Positions 1 through 6,733 of a DNA stretch of 21,564 nt are shown here, piece by piece. The DNA comes from Betaproteobacteria bacterium. GTDB taxonomy: Bacteria > Pseudomonadota > Gammaproteobacteria > Burkholderiales > SG8-39. Each line of letters begins with the position of its first letter. Positions within the stretch are counted from its first letter, which is position 1. The stretch spans positions 1-21,564 of the forward strand of contig SHXL01000018.1 in assembly GCA_009693345.1 (NCBI GenBank), in the 5' to 3' direction. The notes under the pieces are model-generated. The model made no database searches and was not told where the DNA came from. It saw only the letters and a list, made by a program, of their open reading frames with translations. Position numbers and translations under genes: made by a program.

Positions 1-196
1 GGATGCTGCGGATGTACTGCATTGCCAACTGGTTCAATCTGGCTGATGAAGCCTGCGAGGATGCGCTGTACGACGTTCCTGCGTTTCGCGACTTCTGCCG
101 GATTGACCTTGGGCGCGAGCGCGTGCCGGATGCCACCGCCTTGCTTCAATTCCGCCATTTGCTCGAAGAACACCAGATCGGCGCGGCGCTGTTCGG
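1..196 (+). pseudogene. IS5-family transposase, N-terminal fragment
   Basis: The frame starting at base 3 encodes about 64 residues typical of the N-terminal region of IS5-group transposases: MLRMYCIANWFNL, then EDALYDVPAFRDF, then DLGRERVPDATALLQFRHLLEEHQ written in pieces along the frame. This region precedes the DDE catalytic core. After roughly residue 64 (about base 196) the similarity stops abruptly. The frame stays open to base 824, but the rest is arginine-rich antisense of an unrelated gene. The left part is cut by the window edge, so the true start may lie outside. No terminal inverted repeat or downstream catalytic part is visible, so this is a dead remnant unless the junction at about 196 is an assembly artefact. 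The family assignment is by recognised sequence pattern, and the exact breakpoint is uncertain by about 10 bases. Confidence 0.75.
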
Positions 197-683
197 CGAC
201 GGGAAGAGCACCAACGATCGCCGAAGCATCGCCCGCCCCGGTCAGCCGATGCGCGGTGTCCGTCTCCCAATACGTGTGCTGGGAAAGCGCGATGAGGCTG
301 CGGTAGCGCACCTCGCTTTCGGCGAGCGCCAGTTCGGCGGCCTTGCGGCCGTGGACGTCGATGTTGATGCCGCTCAGCCGCAGTGCGCGGCCGTCCGCAC
401 CACGCTCGGTCACCCTGCCGCGCGACAGGATCCAGCGCCAGTCTCCCGAGCCGGTGCGCACGCGGTGCTCGACCGCATATTCATCGCGCAGGCCCTTGAT
501 CGCCTGCAAGGACACGTCCAGCGCCGCATCGAGATCTTCGGGATGGACCAGCGCCATCAGCGCCTTAAGCGTGGTGCGCGTCTCCCCGGGCGGGGCGCCG
601 ATCAGGGTGGCCCAGCCCTCGGACAGGAACACCCCATCGGTCCGCATATCGCACTCCCAGACGCAGGCGCTGCTCGCCTGCAT
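196..683 (-). pseudogene. PAS/PAC sensor protein, internal fragment
   Basis: Read on the minus strand, the frame from base 683 down to about 196 is open and encodes a clear PAS fold followed by a PAC motif. It begins ASSACVWECDMRTDGVFLSE, continues with a helix ending LVHPEDLDAALD, then EYAVEHRVRTGSGDWRWIL and LRLSGINIDVHGRKAAE. A second PAS unit then begins (ESEVRYRSLIALSQHTYWE) and breaks off. Such repeats are the sensory part of histidine kinases or diguanylate cyclases, so an output domain has probably been lost. There is no credible start or RBS: the upstream side runs into a permease fragment on the other strand and the downstream side into the transposase fragment. Open frames on the plus strand here are its shadows. 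The ATG at 683 is probably fortuitous. Confidence 0.75.
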
Positions 684-762
684 GCTGGTGGTGCTGATGG
701 GGGTCACCTACTGGCCCGAAATCTACTGGTGGCTGCCGCGCAGCTTCGGGCTGGTGAAATAG
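669..762 (+). pseudogene. TRAP transporter large permease (DctM-like), C-terminal fragment
   Basis: The last about 30 codons before the TAG at 760-762 read ALLACMLVVLMGVTY followed by WPEIYWWLPRSFGLVK. A hydrophobic helix, then a proline and a W/L-LPR motif, is how many DctM-type TRAP transporter large permeases end. In the family this subunit is the 12-helix membrane channel of the carboxylate TRAP system. Everything upstream in the frame is antisense of the PAS fragment, so only the 3' tip survives. The breakpoint lies between about 660 and 690, where the hydrophobic helix and the PAS reading overlap. The identification rests on a short stretch and could be another membrane protein. Confidence 0.45.
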
Positions 763-770
763 CCCGGGGT

Positions 771-857
771 TGGTGCCGAAAGAGAGACTCGAACTCTCAT
801 GACATCGCTGTCGGCGGATTTTGAGTCCGCTGCGTCTACCGATTCCGCCATTTCGGC
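771..857 (-). tRNA. tRNA-Leu (anticodon CAA)
   Basis: The minus strand folds as an 87-base class II tRNA including an encoded CCA (771-773). The acceptor arm GCCGAAA (857-851) pairs with TTTCGGC, with discriminator A. The anticodon stem GCGGA/TCCGC encloses the loop CTCAAAA, giving anticodon CAA, which reads UUG leucine codons. There is a long variable arm, as expected for tRNA-Leu, and the T-loop reads GTTCGAGTC. Its 3' end faces the decayed mobile region at 1-762, a typical position for integration events. It diverges from queA, with 56 bases between them. Confidence 0.95.
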
Positions 858-860
858 CCA

Positions 861-882
861 CCACGGCGCGGTCGCGCCGTGG
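861..882. promoter_or_regulatory. Perfect 10-bp inverted repeat between tRNA-Leu and queA
   Basis: CCACGGCGCG (861-870) and CGCGCCGTGG (873-882) are exact reverse complements separated by two bases. A second perfect palindrome, TGCACGTGCA, follows at 886-895, four bases before the queA -10 box. The first lies just upstream of both divergent genes, so it is not a tRNA terminator. It could be an operator, a cruciform or DNA topology element, or a start-site hairpin. No function can be assigned from sequence alone. Confidence 0.5.
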
Positions 883-899
883 TCCTGCACGTGCAATTC

Positions 900-905
900 T
901 ATAAT
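900..905 (+). promoter_or_regulatory. queA -10 box, probably leaderless transcript
   Basis: A consensus TATAAT ends eight bases before the queA ATG at 914. Transcription would begin at about 911-914, on or next to the start codon. There is no Shine-Dalgarno sequence and no good -35 hexamer 16-18 bases upstream, where the GC-rich palindrome lies. Confidence 0.6.
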
Positions 906-913
906 GCGCCGCA

Positions 914-1900
914 ATGAAACTCGCCGATTTCGACTATGCGCTGCCCTCGCAGCTGATCGCGCAGCATCCAGCGAAGGAGCGCGGCGCCAGCCGCCTGTTG
1001 CACCTTGACGGCGCGAGCGGCGCGCTGCGGGATCTCGCCTTCGCAGATCTGCCGGACCTGGTCGATGCGCGCGATGCGCTGGTGCTGAATAACACGCGCG
1101 TCATCAAGGCGCGCCTCTTCGGCCGCAAGAGCACGGGGGGCCGGATCGAACTTTTCGTCGAGCGCATCCTGGGCGAATGCGACGCGCTCGCCCTCACCCA
1201 ATCCGGGCATCCGCTCAAGGCCGGCCACCGGCTCTCGGTCGGCGACGGCGTCGCGGTCGAAGTGCTCGGCCGCGAGGACGATCTGGTCCGCGTACGGTTC
1301 GCCGAGCCCGTTGCGCAGGTACTCGAGCGCTGCGGCAGCGTGCCGCTGCCGCCCTATATCACCCACCCGCCCGGGCCCGAGGACACCGAGCGTTACCAGA
1401 CCGTGTTCGCCGAACGGCCCGGGGCGGTCGCAGCACCGACCGCGGGATTGCACTTCGATCAGGATATGCTGAAGAAAATTCAGAGCCGCGGCGCGACCAT
1501 CGCGAAGCTCACGCTCCATGTCGGCGCCGGAACGTTCCAGCCGGTCAGGACCAGGATCATCGAAGAACACCGCATGCACTCCGAAAGGTATTTTATTCCG
1601 AAATCCACCAGACAAATGATCTCAGGAAAGCGCGTGCTGGCGGTCGGGACCACAACCTTACGTGCGTTGGAATCAAATGCAGGTTCCGCCGAAACCGATC
1701 TGTTCATCTATCCCGGCTTTCGCTTTCGCGTCGTCGATCGCCTGCTCACCAATTTCCACCTGCCGAAATCGAGCCTGCTGATGCTGGTGGCCGCGTTCGC
1801 CGGGCTGGAGAACATCCGCAGAGCCTACGCGCACGCCATCGAAGAGCGCTACCGTTTTTTTTCCTACGGCGATGCGATGCTGATCGAAAGGGCGCCGTGA
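914..1900 (+). CDS. queA: S-adenosylmethionine:tRNA ribosyltransferase-isomerase QueA
   Basis: QueA transfers and isomerises the ribosyl group of S-adenosylmethionine onto 7-aminomethyl-7-deazaguanine in the wobble position of tRNAs for Tyr, His, Asn and Asp, giving epoxyqueuosine in the cytoplasm. The 328-residue product starts MKLADFDYALPSQLIAQHPA, the standard family N-terminus. It carries LNNTRVIKARLFG near residue 60, AAPTAGLHFD near 175, LHVGAGTFQPV near 205 and the C-terminal FSYGDAMLIE motif. It is somewhat shorter than E. coli QueA (356). The start is fixed by the family N-terminus and lies only eight bases after a TATAAT box. tgt follows directly. A run of eight T's (1855-1862) encodes the conserved RFFSYGD segment. 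Confidence 0.97.
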   Translation: MKLADFDYALPSQLIAQHPAKERGASRLLHLDGASGALRDLAFADLPDLVDARDALVLNNTRVIKARLFGRKSTGGRIELFVERILGECDALALTQSGHPLKAGHRLSVGDGVAVEVLGREDDLVRVRFAEPVAQVLERCGSVPLPPYITHPPGPEDTERYQTVFAERPGAVAAPTAGLHFDQDMLKKIQSRGATIAKLTLHVGAGTFQPVRTRIIEEHRMHSERYFIPKSTRQMISGKRVLAVGTTTLRALESNAGSAETDLFIYPGFRFRVVDRLLTNFHLPKSSLLMLVAAFAGLENIRRAYAHAIEERYRFFSYGDAMLIERAP

Positions 1901-1910
1901 AATGGGCGGG

Positions 1911-3035
1911 ATGAAATTCAGCGTCACCCATCGCGACGGCGCGGCGCGTCGCGGCGTGCTGGATCTTGCGCACGGGCGAGTCGATACCCCCGCGTTCATG
2001 CCGGTGGGTACCTACGGCACGGTGAAAGCGATGTCGCCCGAGGAACTGGCGGGCCTGGGCGCGCAGATCGTGCTCGGCAACACCTTCCACCTCTGGCTGC
2101 GGCCCGGCACCGAAGTGATCGAGAAGCACGCCGGCCTGCACGGCTTCATGGGCTGGCAGCACCCAATCCTGACGGACTCAGGCGGCTTTCAAGTCTTCAG
2201 TCTTGAAACAAAGATAAGTGAAGTAGGCGTGCGCTTCGCCTCGCCGATCAACGGTGACAAGCTGCTGCTCACGCCCGAAGAATCCATGAGGATTCAAAGA
2301 AGCCTGAACTCTGATGTGGTGATGGTGTTCGACGAATGCACGCCCTACCCGGCGACGGAAAAGCAGGCGCGTAGCTCAATGGAGCTGAGCATGCGCTGGG
2401 CGGAACGCTCGAAGCGCGCGCACGAGGGAAATCCGAACGCGCTGTTTGGAATCGTCCAGGGCAGTGTTTTTGAAGATTTAAGAGATATTTCCTTGAATGA
2501 ATTGCAAAAAATTCAATTTGATGGCTACGCGATCGGCGGGCTTGCGGTTGGCGAACCGCCCGAGGATCGGTTCAGGACCATGAACCATCTGCTGCCGGCA
2601 ATGCCGGCGGATAAACCCAGGTACCTGATGGGCATGGGCACGCCCGAGGACCTGATCGAAGCGGTGCTTGCCGGCGTGGACATGTTCGACTGCGTGCTGC
2701 CTACCCGCAACGCGCGCAACGGCTGGCTCTTCACGCGCTCGGGCGACGTCAAGATCCGCAATGCGAGGTGGCGGGACGATACGCGGCCGCTGGATGAGGC
2801 CTGCGCCTGCTATGGCTGCCGCAACTTCAGCCGCGCCTACCTGCACCACCTGCAGCGCGCGAACGAGATCCTCGGCGCGCGCCTGAACACGATCCACAAC
2901 CTGCACTACTACCTTCAGTTGATGAAGGAGCTGCGCGAGTCGATCGAGGCGGGGCGGCTCGACGCCACGGCGGCGCGCTTGCGCGCGGCGCGCATGAAGA
3001 ACGGGAACCTCGCGCGCGCCGGCGGTCCGGATTAG
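1911..3035 (+). CDS. tgt: Queuine/preQ1 tRNA-guanine transglycosylase Tgt
   Basis: Tgt swaps the wobble guanine of tRNAs with GUN anticodons for the queuosine precursor preQ1, the step before QueA. From ATG 1911 the product is 374 residues (E. coli has 375) and starts MKFSVTHRDG. This start puts the catalytic aspartate of ILTDSGGFQVFS at residue 89, the same number as in E. coli, so I prefer it over the in-frame ATG at 1902, which adds three residues. Other signatures are TPAFMPVGTYGTVKAM, the nucleophile region GVDMFDCVLPTRNARNG near 260, and the zinc site CACYGC with a following cysteine/histidine cluster near 300-330. It is ten bases downstream of queA and evidently co-transcribed. The stop overlaps the convergent hemerythrin remnant by four bases. 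Confidence 0.97.
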   Translation: MKFSVTHRDGAARRGVLDLAHGRVDTPAFMPVGTYGTVKAMSPEELAGLGAQIVLGNTFHLWLRPGTEVIEKHAGLHGFMGWQHPILTDSGGFQVFSLETKISEVGVRFASPINGDKLLLTPEESMRIQRSLNSDVVMVFDECTPYPATEKQARSSMELSMRWAERSKRAHEGNPNALFGIVQGSVFEDLRDISLNELQKIQFDGYAIGGLAVGEPPEDRFRTMNHLLPAMPADKPRYLMGMGTPEDLIEAVLAGVDMFDCVLPTRNARNGWLFTRSGDVKIRNARWRDDTRPLDEACACYGCRNFSRAYLHHLQRANEILGARLNTIHNLHYYLQLMKELRESIEAGRLDATAARLRAARMKNGNLARAGGPD

Positions 3036-3364
3036 TCCTTGCGCACCCGCGCGGCGTATTCGCCGATCAGCAGGGCCGCCGGATAGAAGACGTCCTCTTC
3101 CATCTGCGCAATCTCGTTCTTGAGCCCCTGCACCATCCTGGCCGCTTCCGCCAGATCCGACGGCGTTTCCCCGCGGCCCAGCGCCTTGAGCAGCCCGAGC
3201 GGCCGCAGCGCGAACTTCTCTTCGCGCAGCATGTGCCCGTCCATGAGCTGCGTGATCTAGCGCCCCGTGTCTCCGATAGGACCGGGTTCGCGCAACGCGC
3301 GCTTCAGCCCGGCATGCAATGCGTCATGCGCATTCTTCAGTGATTCCGGTACCTGTAGTGGCAT
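3032..3364 (-). pseudogene. Hemerythrin-like protein, disrupted by an amber codon and an internal deletion
   Basis: From ATG 3364, preceded by GGAG at good spacing, the frame reads MPLQVPESLKNAHDALHAGL and GPIGDTGR, then a TAG at 3257-3259. It continues in the same frame as MDGHMLREEKFALRPLGLLK and ends EEDVFYPAALLIGEYAARVRKD. Bacterial hemerythrin-domain proteins of this type have the same beginning and end but are about 150-160 residues. Here only 110 codons remain. The segment carrying the third and fourth helices, with several of the diiron ligands, is missing between about LKNEIAQ and MEEDVFYP. With both a nonsense codon and the deletion it is very probably nonfunctional. It lies against the strand of its neighbours and splits the usual queA-tgt / yajC-secDF block. 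The assignment is from memory of the family. Confidence 0.7.
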
Positions 3365-3483
3365 GGCCAACTCCATTCGCCGTTGCAGCCATTCTCGCGA
3401 ATTCGAGCCGGCACAAGCTGATCTACCTCAAATCATGGCCAGTTCGTGCTCCGCGGCCGCGCGCCGGCCCGAGGAGCGCAAGC

Positions 3484-3492
3484 TGCTACAAT
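3484..3492 (+). promoter_or_regulatory. Extended -10 promoter upstream of yajC
   Basis: TGC directly followed by TACAAT (3487-3492) resembles an extended -10 element. It lies 37 bases before the yajC GTG, leaving room for a leader with a Shine-Dalgarno (AGAGGAG, 3517-3523). No convincing -35 box is seen in the GC-rich upstream sequence. It would drive yajC-secD-secF separately from queA-tgt. Confidence 0.45.
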
Positions 3493-3529
3493 TTCAAGCT
3501 TTTCCGGCATTTCGACAGAGGAGTTTTTC

Positions 3530-3856
3530 GTGCTGATTTCCCCTGCTTTCGCGCAAGCCCCCGGCATCGGCGGCGCCGATGGATTGATGAGCTTCCTGCC
3601 CATCGTCCTGATGTTCGTGCTGCTGTACTTCCTCATGATCCGGCCGCAGATGAAGCGCGCGAAGGAGCACAAGACCATGATCGACGCCCTGCAGAAAGGC
3701 GACGAAGTGGTCGCGGTCGGCGGCCTGATCGGAAAGATCGTCGAGTTGGGCGATCAATACGCGACGCTTGAAATCGCCTCAGAAACAAAAATCATGGTGC
3801 AACGGCCAGCGATTCAGACTCTCCTGCCGAAGGGCACGATCAAGAGCATTAAATAG
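3530..3856 (+). CDS. yajC: Preprotein translocase subunit YajC
   Basis: YajC is the small inner-membrane partner of SecDF in the accessory complex that helps SecYEG export proteins. I place the start at GTG 3530, six bases after a strong AGAGGAG, giving 108 residues beginning (M)LISPAFAQAPG, which matches the family length of about 110. A longer open frame upstream (from 3446) has no RBS and unrelated composition. There is one membrane helix at about residues 20-40 (FLPIVLMFVLLYFLMI), followed by the family signature IRPQMKRAKEHK and a small cytoplasmic domain with GDEVVAVGGLIGKI. secD follows after 14 bases. Confidence 0.95.
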   Translation: MLISPAFAQAPGIGGADGLMSFLPIVLMFVLLYFLMIRPQMKRAKEHKTMIDALQKGDEVVAVGGLIGKIVELGDQYATLEIASETKIMVQRPAIQTLLPKGTIKSIK

Positions 3857-3870
3857 GTCGAACCCGAGCG

Positions 3871-5709
3871 GTGAACCGTTACCCGGCCTGGAAATATGCG
3901 CTGATCGGTCTCACGATCGCGCTCGCCTTGCTCTTCACCCTGCCGAATTTCTTCGGCGAGGCGCCGGCCGTCCAGATCTCGAGCAACAAGGCCACGGTCA
4001 GGGTCGACGCCGCCCTCCTCGCGCGCCTTGAAAGCACGCTCAAGGGCGCGCAGGTCACGCATACCGGCGTGCTGCTCGACCTGCACGGCCTGCGCATCCG
4101 CCTTGCGGACTCCGATACCCAGCTCAAGGCCAAGGACCTGATCGAGAAGGCGATCAACCCGGACCCGCAAAACCCGGAGTACGTGGTGGCGCTCAACCTG
4201 CTTTCCTCCTCGCCCAACTGGCTGACCGCGGTGCACGCGCTGCCGATGTATCTCGGCCTCGATCTGCGCGGCGGCGTCCATTTCCTGCTGCAGGTGGACA
4301 TGCAGGCGGCAATCACCAAGCGGCTCGACGCCTACACCGGCGACGTCCGCACGCTGCTGCGCGAAAAGAACCTGCGCCATGCGGGCATTTCGCGCGAAGG
4401 TCAGACGCTGCGCTTGCGCTTTCGCGACGCCGCGACGCGCGACAAGGCGAGCGTGGCGCTCGCCGAGGCATTGCCGGTGCTGACCCAGGTACGGCGCGAC
4501 GACGGCCAGGACCAACTGATCGTCGCGACGCTCAAGCCCGAAGCGCTCAAGAACGAGCAGGATCTCGCGATCAAGCAGAACATCGTCACGCTGGGACGGC
4601 GCGTGAACCAGCTCGGGGTCGCCGAGCCGGTGATCCAACAGCAGGGGGCCGACCGCATCGTGGTGCAGCTGCCCGGAGTGCAGGACACCTCCAAAGCGAA
4701 GGACATTCTCGGCCGTACCGCGACGCTCGAAGTGCGCCTCGTGGACGAGGAAGCGAGGCTCTCGGGCAGCAACTTCAACGTCGACGTCTTCCCCGAGAGA
4801 AAGCGCGACGGCAGCGTGAGCCCGGTGCCGGTGAAGAAGCAGGTGCTGGTGACCGGCGACCAGTTCGTCGGCGCGCAGGCGACCTTCGACAACGACCAGC
4901 GCCCGGCGGTCTCGGTCGAGCTAAACGAGGCCGCCGGCCGCATCATGCGCCAGGCGACGCGCGAGAACCTGAAGCACCTGATGGCCATTATCCTGCTCGA
5001 AAAGGGCAAGGGTGAAGCGATCTCGGTCGCGACGATCCAGGGCGAATTCGGCGCCCGCTTCCAGATCACGGGCAGTTTCACCCCGGCCGAGACCAGCGAC
5101 CTGTCGCTCCTGATCCGTGCCGGCTCGCTGGCGGCGCCGATGGAGATCATCGAGGAACGCACGGTCGGCCCGTCGCTCGGCAAGGAAAACATCGACAAGG
5201 GTTTCAACGCCACCAAGTGGGGCTTCGTCGTGATCGTGCTCTTCATGAGCGCGTACTACACCCTGTTCGGCGTTTTCTCCTCGCTCGCGCTGGGCGTGAA
5301 CCTGCTGTTCCTGGTGGCGCTGCTGTCGCTGCTGCAGGCGACGCTGACCCTGCCCGGGATCGCGGCAATCGCGCTCACGCTCGGCATGGCGATCGACGCC
5401 AACGTGCTGATCAACGAGCGCATCCGCGAGGAGGTGCGCGGCGGCCAGTCGCCGCAGGCCGCGATCGCCGCCGGCTACGAGCGCGCCTGGGGCACGATTC
5501 TCGACTCCAACGTCACTACGCTGATCGCAGGCCTCGCTCTGCTGATCTTCGGCTCCGGGCCGGTGCGCGGCTTCGCGGTGGTGCACTGCCTGGGGATCAT
5601 GACCTCGATCTTCTCCTCGGTGGTGGTGTCGCGCGCAATCGTCAACCTCGCCTACGGACACCGGCGCAGGATCGCGCACCTCTCGATCGGCGATACCGGC
5701 TGGAAATAA
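3871..5709 (+). CDS. secD: Protein translocase subunit SecD
   Basis: SecD, with SecF, is an RND-like inner-membrane pair that uses the proton gradient to pull exported proteins out of SecYEG on the periplasmic side. The 612 residues match E. coli (615). The start is GTG 3871 (MNRYPAWKYALIGLTIALAL), with helix 1 at residues 8-26. The periplasmic P1 region contains GLDLRGGVHFLLQVD near residue 130. The C-terminal third has five more helices, with the conserved GMAIDANVLINERIREE near 505, whose aspartate belongs to the proton path. Only a weak GAG precedes the start, so translation is probably coupled to yajC 14 bases upstream. secF follows after 19 bases. Confidence 0.97.
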   Translation: MNRYPAWKYALIGLTIALALLFTLPNFFGEAPAVQISSNKATVRVDAALLARLESTLKGAQVTHTGVLLDLHGLRIRLADSDTQLKAKDLIEKAINPDPQNPEYVVALNLLSSSPNWLTAVHALPMYLGLDLRGGVHFLLQVDMQAAITKRLDAYTGDVRTLLREKNLRHAGISREGQTLRLRFRDAATRDKASVALAEALPVLTQVRRDDGQDQLIVATLKPEALKNEQDLAIKQNIVTLGRRVNQLGVAEPVIQQQGADRIVVQLPGVQDTSKAKDILGRTATLEVRLVDEEARLSGSNFNVDVFPERKRDGSVSPVPVKKQVLVTGDQFVGAQATFDNDQRPAVSVELNEAAGRIMRQATRENLKHLMAIILLEKGKGEAISVATIQGEFGARFQITGSFTPAETSDLSLLIRAGSLAAPMEIIEERTVGPSLGKENIDKGFNATKWGFVVIVLFMSAYYTLFGVFSSLALGVNLLFLVALLSLLQATLTLPGIAAIALTLGMAIDANVLINERIREEVRGGQSPQAAIAAGYERAWGTILDSNVTTLIAGLALLIFGSGPVRGFAVVHCLGIMTSIFSSVVVSRAIVNLAYGHRRRIAHLSIGDTGWK

Positions 5710-5728
5710 CGCAACAGGAAACGAGCGC

Positions 5729-6673
5729 ATGGAATTCTTCAAAATCCGCCGCGTCATCCCGTTCATGCGGCACGCGCTCGTCTTCAACGTCATTTCCCTG
5801 CTGACGTTTGTCGCCGCGGTCTTTTTCCTCGCCTACAAGGGGCTGCATTTCTCGGTCGAATTCACCGGCGGCACGCTGGTCGAGGTGAACTACCGGGACG
5901 CCGCCAACGTCGAGTCGATCCGGGAGGCGCTCGACAAGGCGGGCCTCAAGGGCGAGGTGCAGAATTTCGGTTCATCGCGCGATGTGCTGATCCGCCTGCC
6001 GGTCGAAAAAGGCCAGTCGACCGCCGACCTGTCGCAGAAGGTCACCGCCCTGCTCAAGGTGAAGGATGCCAGTGCCGAGGTGCGGCGCGTCGAGTTCGTG
6101 GGCCCGCAGGTCGGCGAGGAGCTGGCCGAATACGGCGCCCTCGCGCTGCTGGTAACCGCCATCGGCATCGTCCTCTACCTGTGGATCCGCTTCGAGTGGC
6201 GCTTCGGCCTCGCGGCGATCATCGCCAACCTGCACGACGTGATCATCATCCTGGGCTGCTTCGCCCTGTTCCAGTGGGAATTCTCCCTGCCGGTGCTGGC
6301 CGCGGTGCTCGCGGTGCTCGGCTACTCGGTGAACGAATCGGTGGTGGTGTTCGACCGGGTGCGGGAAAATTTCCGCAAGATGCGCAAGGCCACGGTGCCC
6401 GAAGTCATCGACAGCGCGATCACCGGCGTGATTTCGCGCACCATCATCACCCACGGCTGCACCCAGGCGATGGTCACCACCATGCTCGTCTTCGGCGGGC
6501 CGGCGCTGCACTACTTCGCGCTCGCGCTCACCATCGGCATCTGCTTCGGCATCTACTCCTCGGTACTGGTGGCCAGCCCGCTCGTCATGTGGCTCGGCGT
6601 GGACCGCACCCAGTTCATCCGCGCCCAGAAGAAGAACCCCGCGGACGACAAGAACGCCGGCGCAGTCGTCTGA
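5729..6673 (+). CDS. secF: Protein translocase subunit SecF
   Basis: SecF is the partner of SecD in the proton-driven accessory translocase. The 314 residues (E. coli 323) start MEFFKIRRVIPFMRH after AGGAAA at normal spacing. Helix 1 spans about 15-37, then comes the periplasmic motif FSVEFTGGTLVEV. Five C-terminal helices include GYSVNESVVVFDRVREN near residue 200. Here the residue after asparagine is glutamate where E. coli has aspartate, a conservative change that I believe is common in related bacteria. The gene ends the yajC-secD-secF operon and faces the purB operon tail-to-tail across a double hairpin. Confidence 0.97.
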   Translation: MEFFKIRRVIPFMRHALVFNVISLLTFVAAVFFLAYKGLHFSVEFTGGTLVEVNYRDAANVESIREALDKAGLKGEVQNFGSSRDVLIRLPVEKGQSTADLSQKVTALLKVKDASAEVRRVEFVGPQVGEELAEYGALALLVTAIGIVLYLWIRFEWRFGLAAIIANLHDVIIILGCFALFQWEFSLPVLAAVLAVLGYSVNESVVVFDRVRENFRKMRKATVPEVIDSAITGVISRTIITHGCTQAMVTTMLVFGGPALHYFALALTIGICFGIYSSVLVASPLVMWLGVDRTQFIRAQKKNPADDKNAGAVV

Positions 6674-6682
6674 CGGGCATGG

Positions 6683-6728
6683 ATCCCCGCATTCGCGGGG
6701 ATGACGTCGCCCCCGCGCAGGCGGGGGC
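6683..6728. repeat. Tandem GC-rich hairpins (REP-like), possible bidirectional terminator
   Basis: Two perfect hairpins lie side by side between convergent genes. The first has arms ATCCCCGC / GCGGGGAT with loop ATTC (6683-6702), the second has arms GCCCCCGC / GCGGGGGC with loop GCAG (6709-6728). The unit resembles the GGATCCCCGC...GCGGGGATGACG palindromes scattered between genes in many betaproteobacteria. Neither hairpin has a T-run, so Rho-independent termination is not assured. mRNA 3'-end protection is an alternative role. The second hairpin ends five bases from the stop codon of the minus-strand gene. Confidence 0.75.
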
Positions 6729-6733
6729 CCACA

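Noticed and set aside
748..765. GGGCT/AGCCC hairpin just past the tRNA-Leu 3' end as its terminator
   Set aside because: Only a 5-bp stem with an 8-base loop and no T-run. It overlaps the permease fragment stop, so it is not convincing.
197..824. Continuation of the transposase frame as one 273-residue protein
   Set aside because: After about base 196 the translation is arginine-rich antisense of the PAS fragment and then crosses the tRNA gene. There is no family resemblance.
3446..3529. Longer YajC starting at 3446
   Set aside because: No RBS and an unrelated Ala/Arg-rich extension. GTG 3530 has a strong Shine-Dalgarno and gives the normal length.
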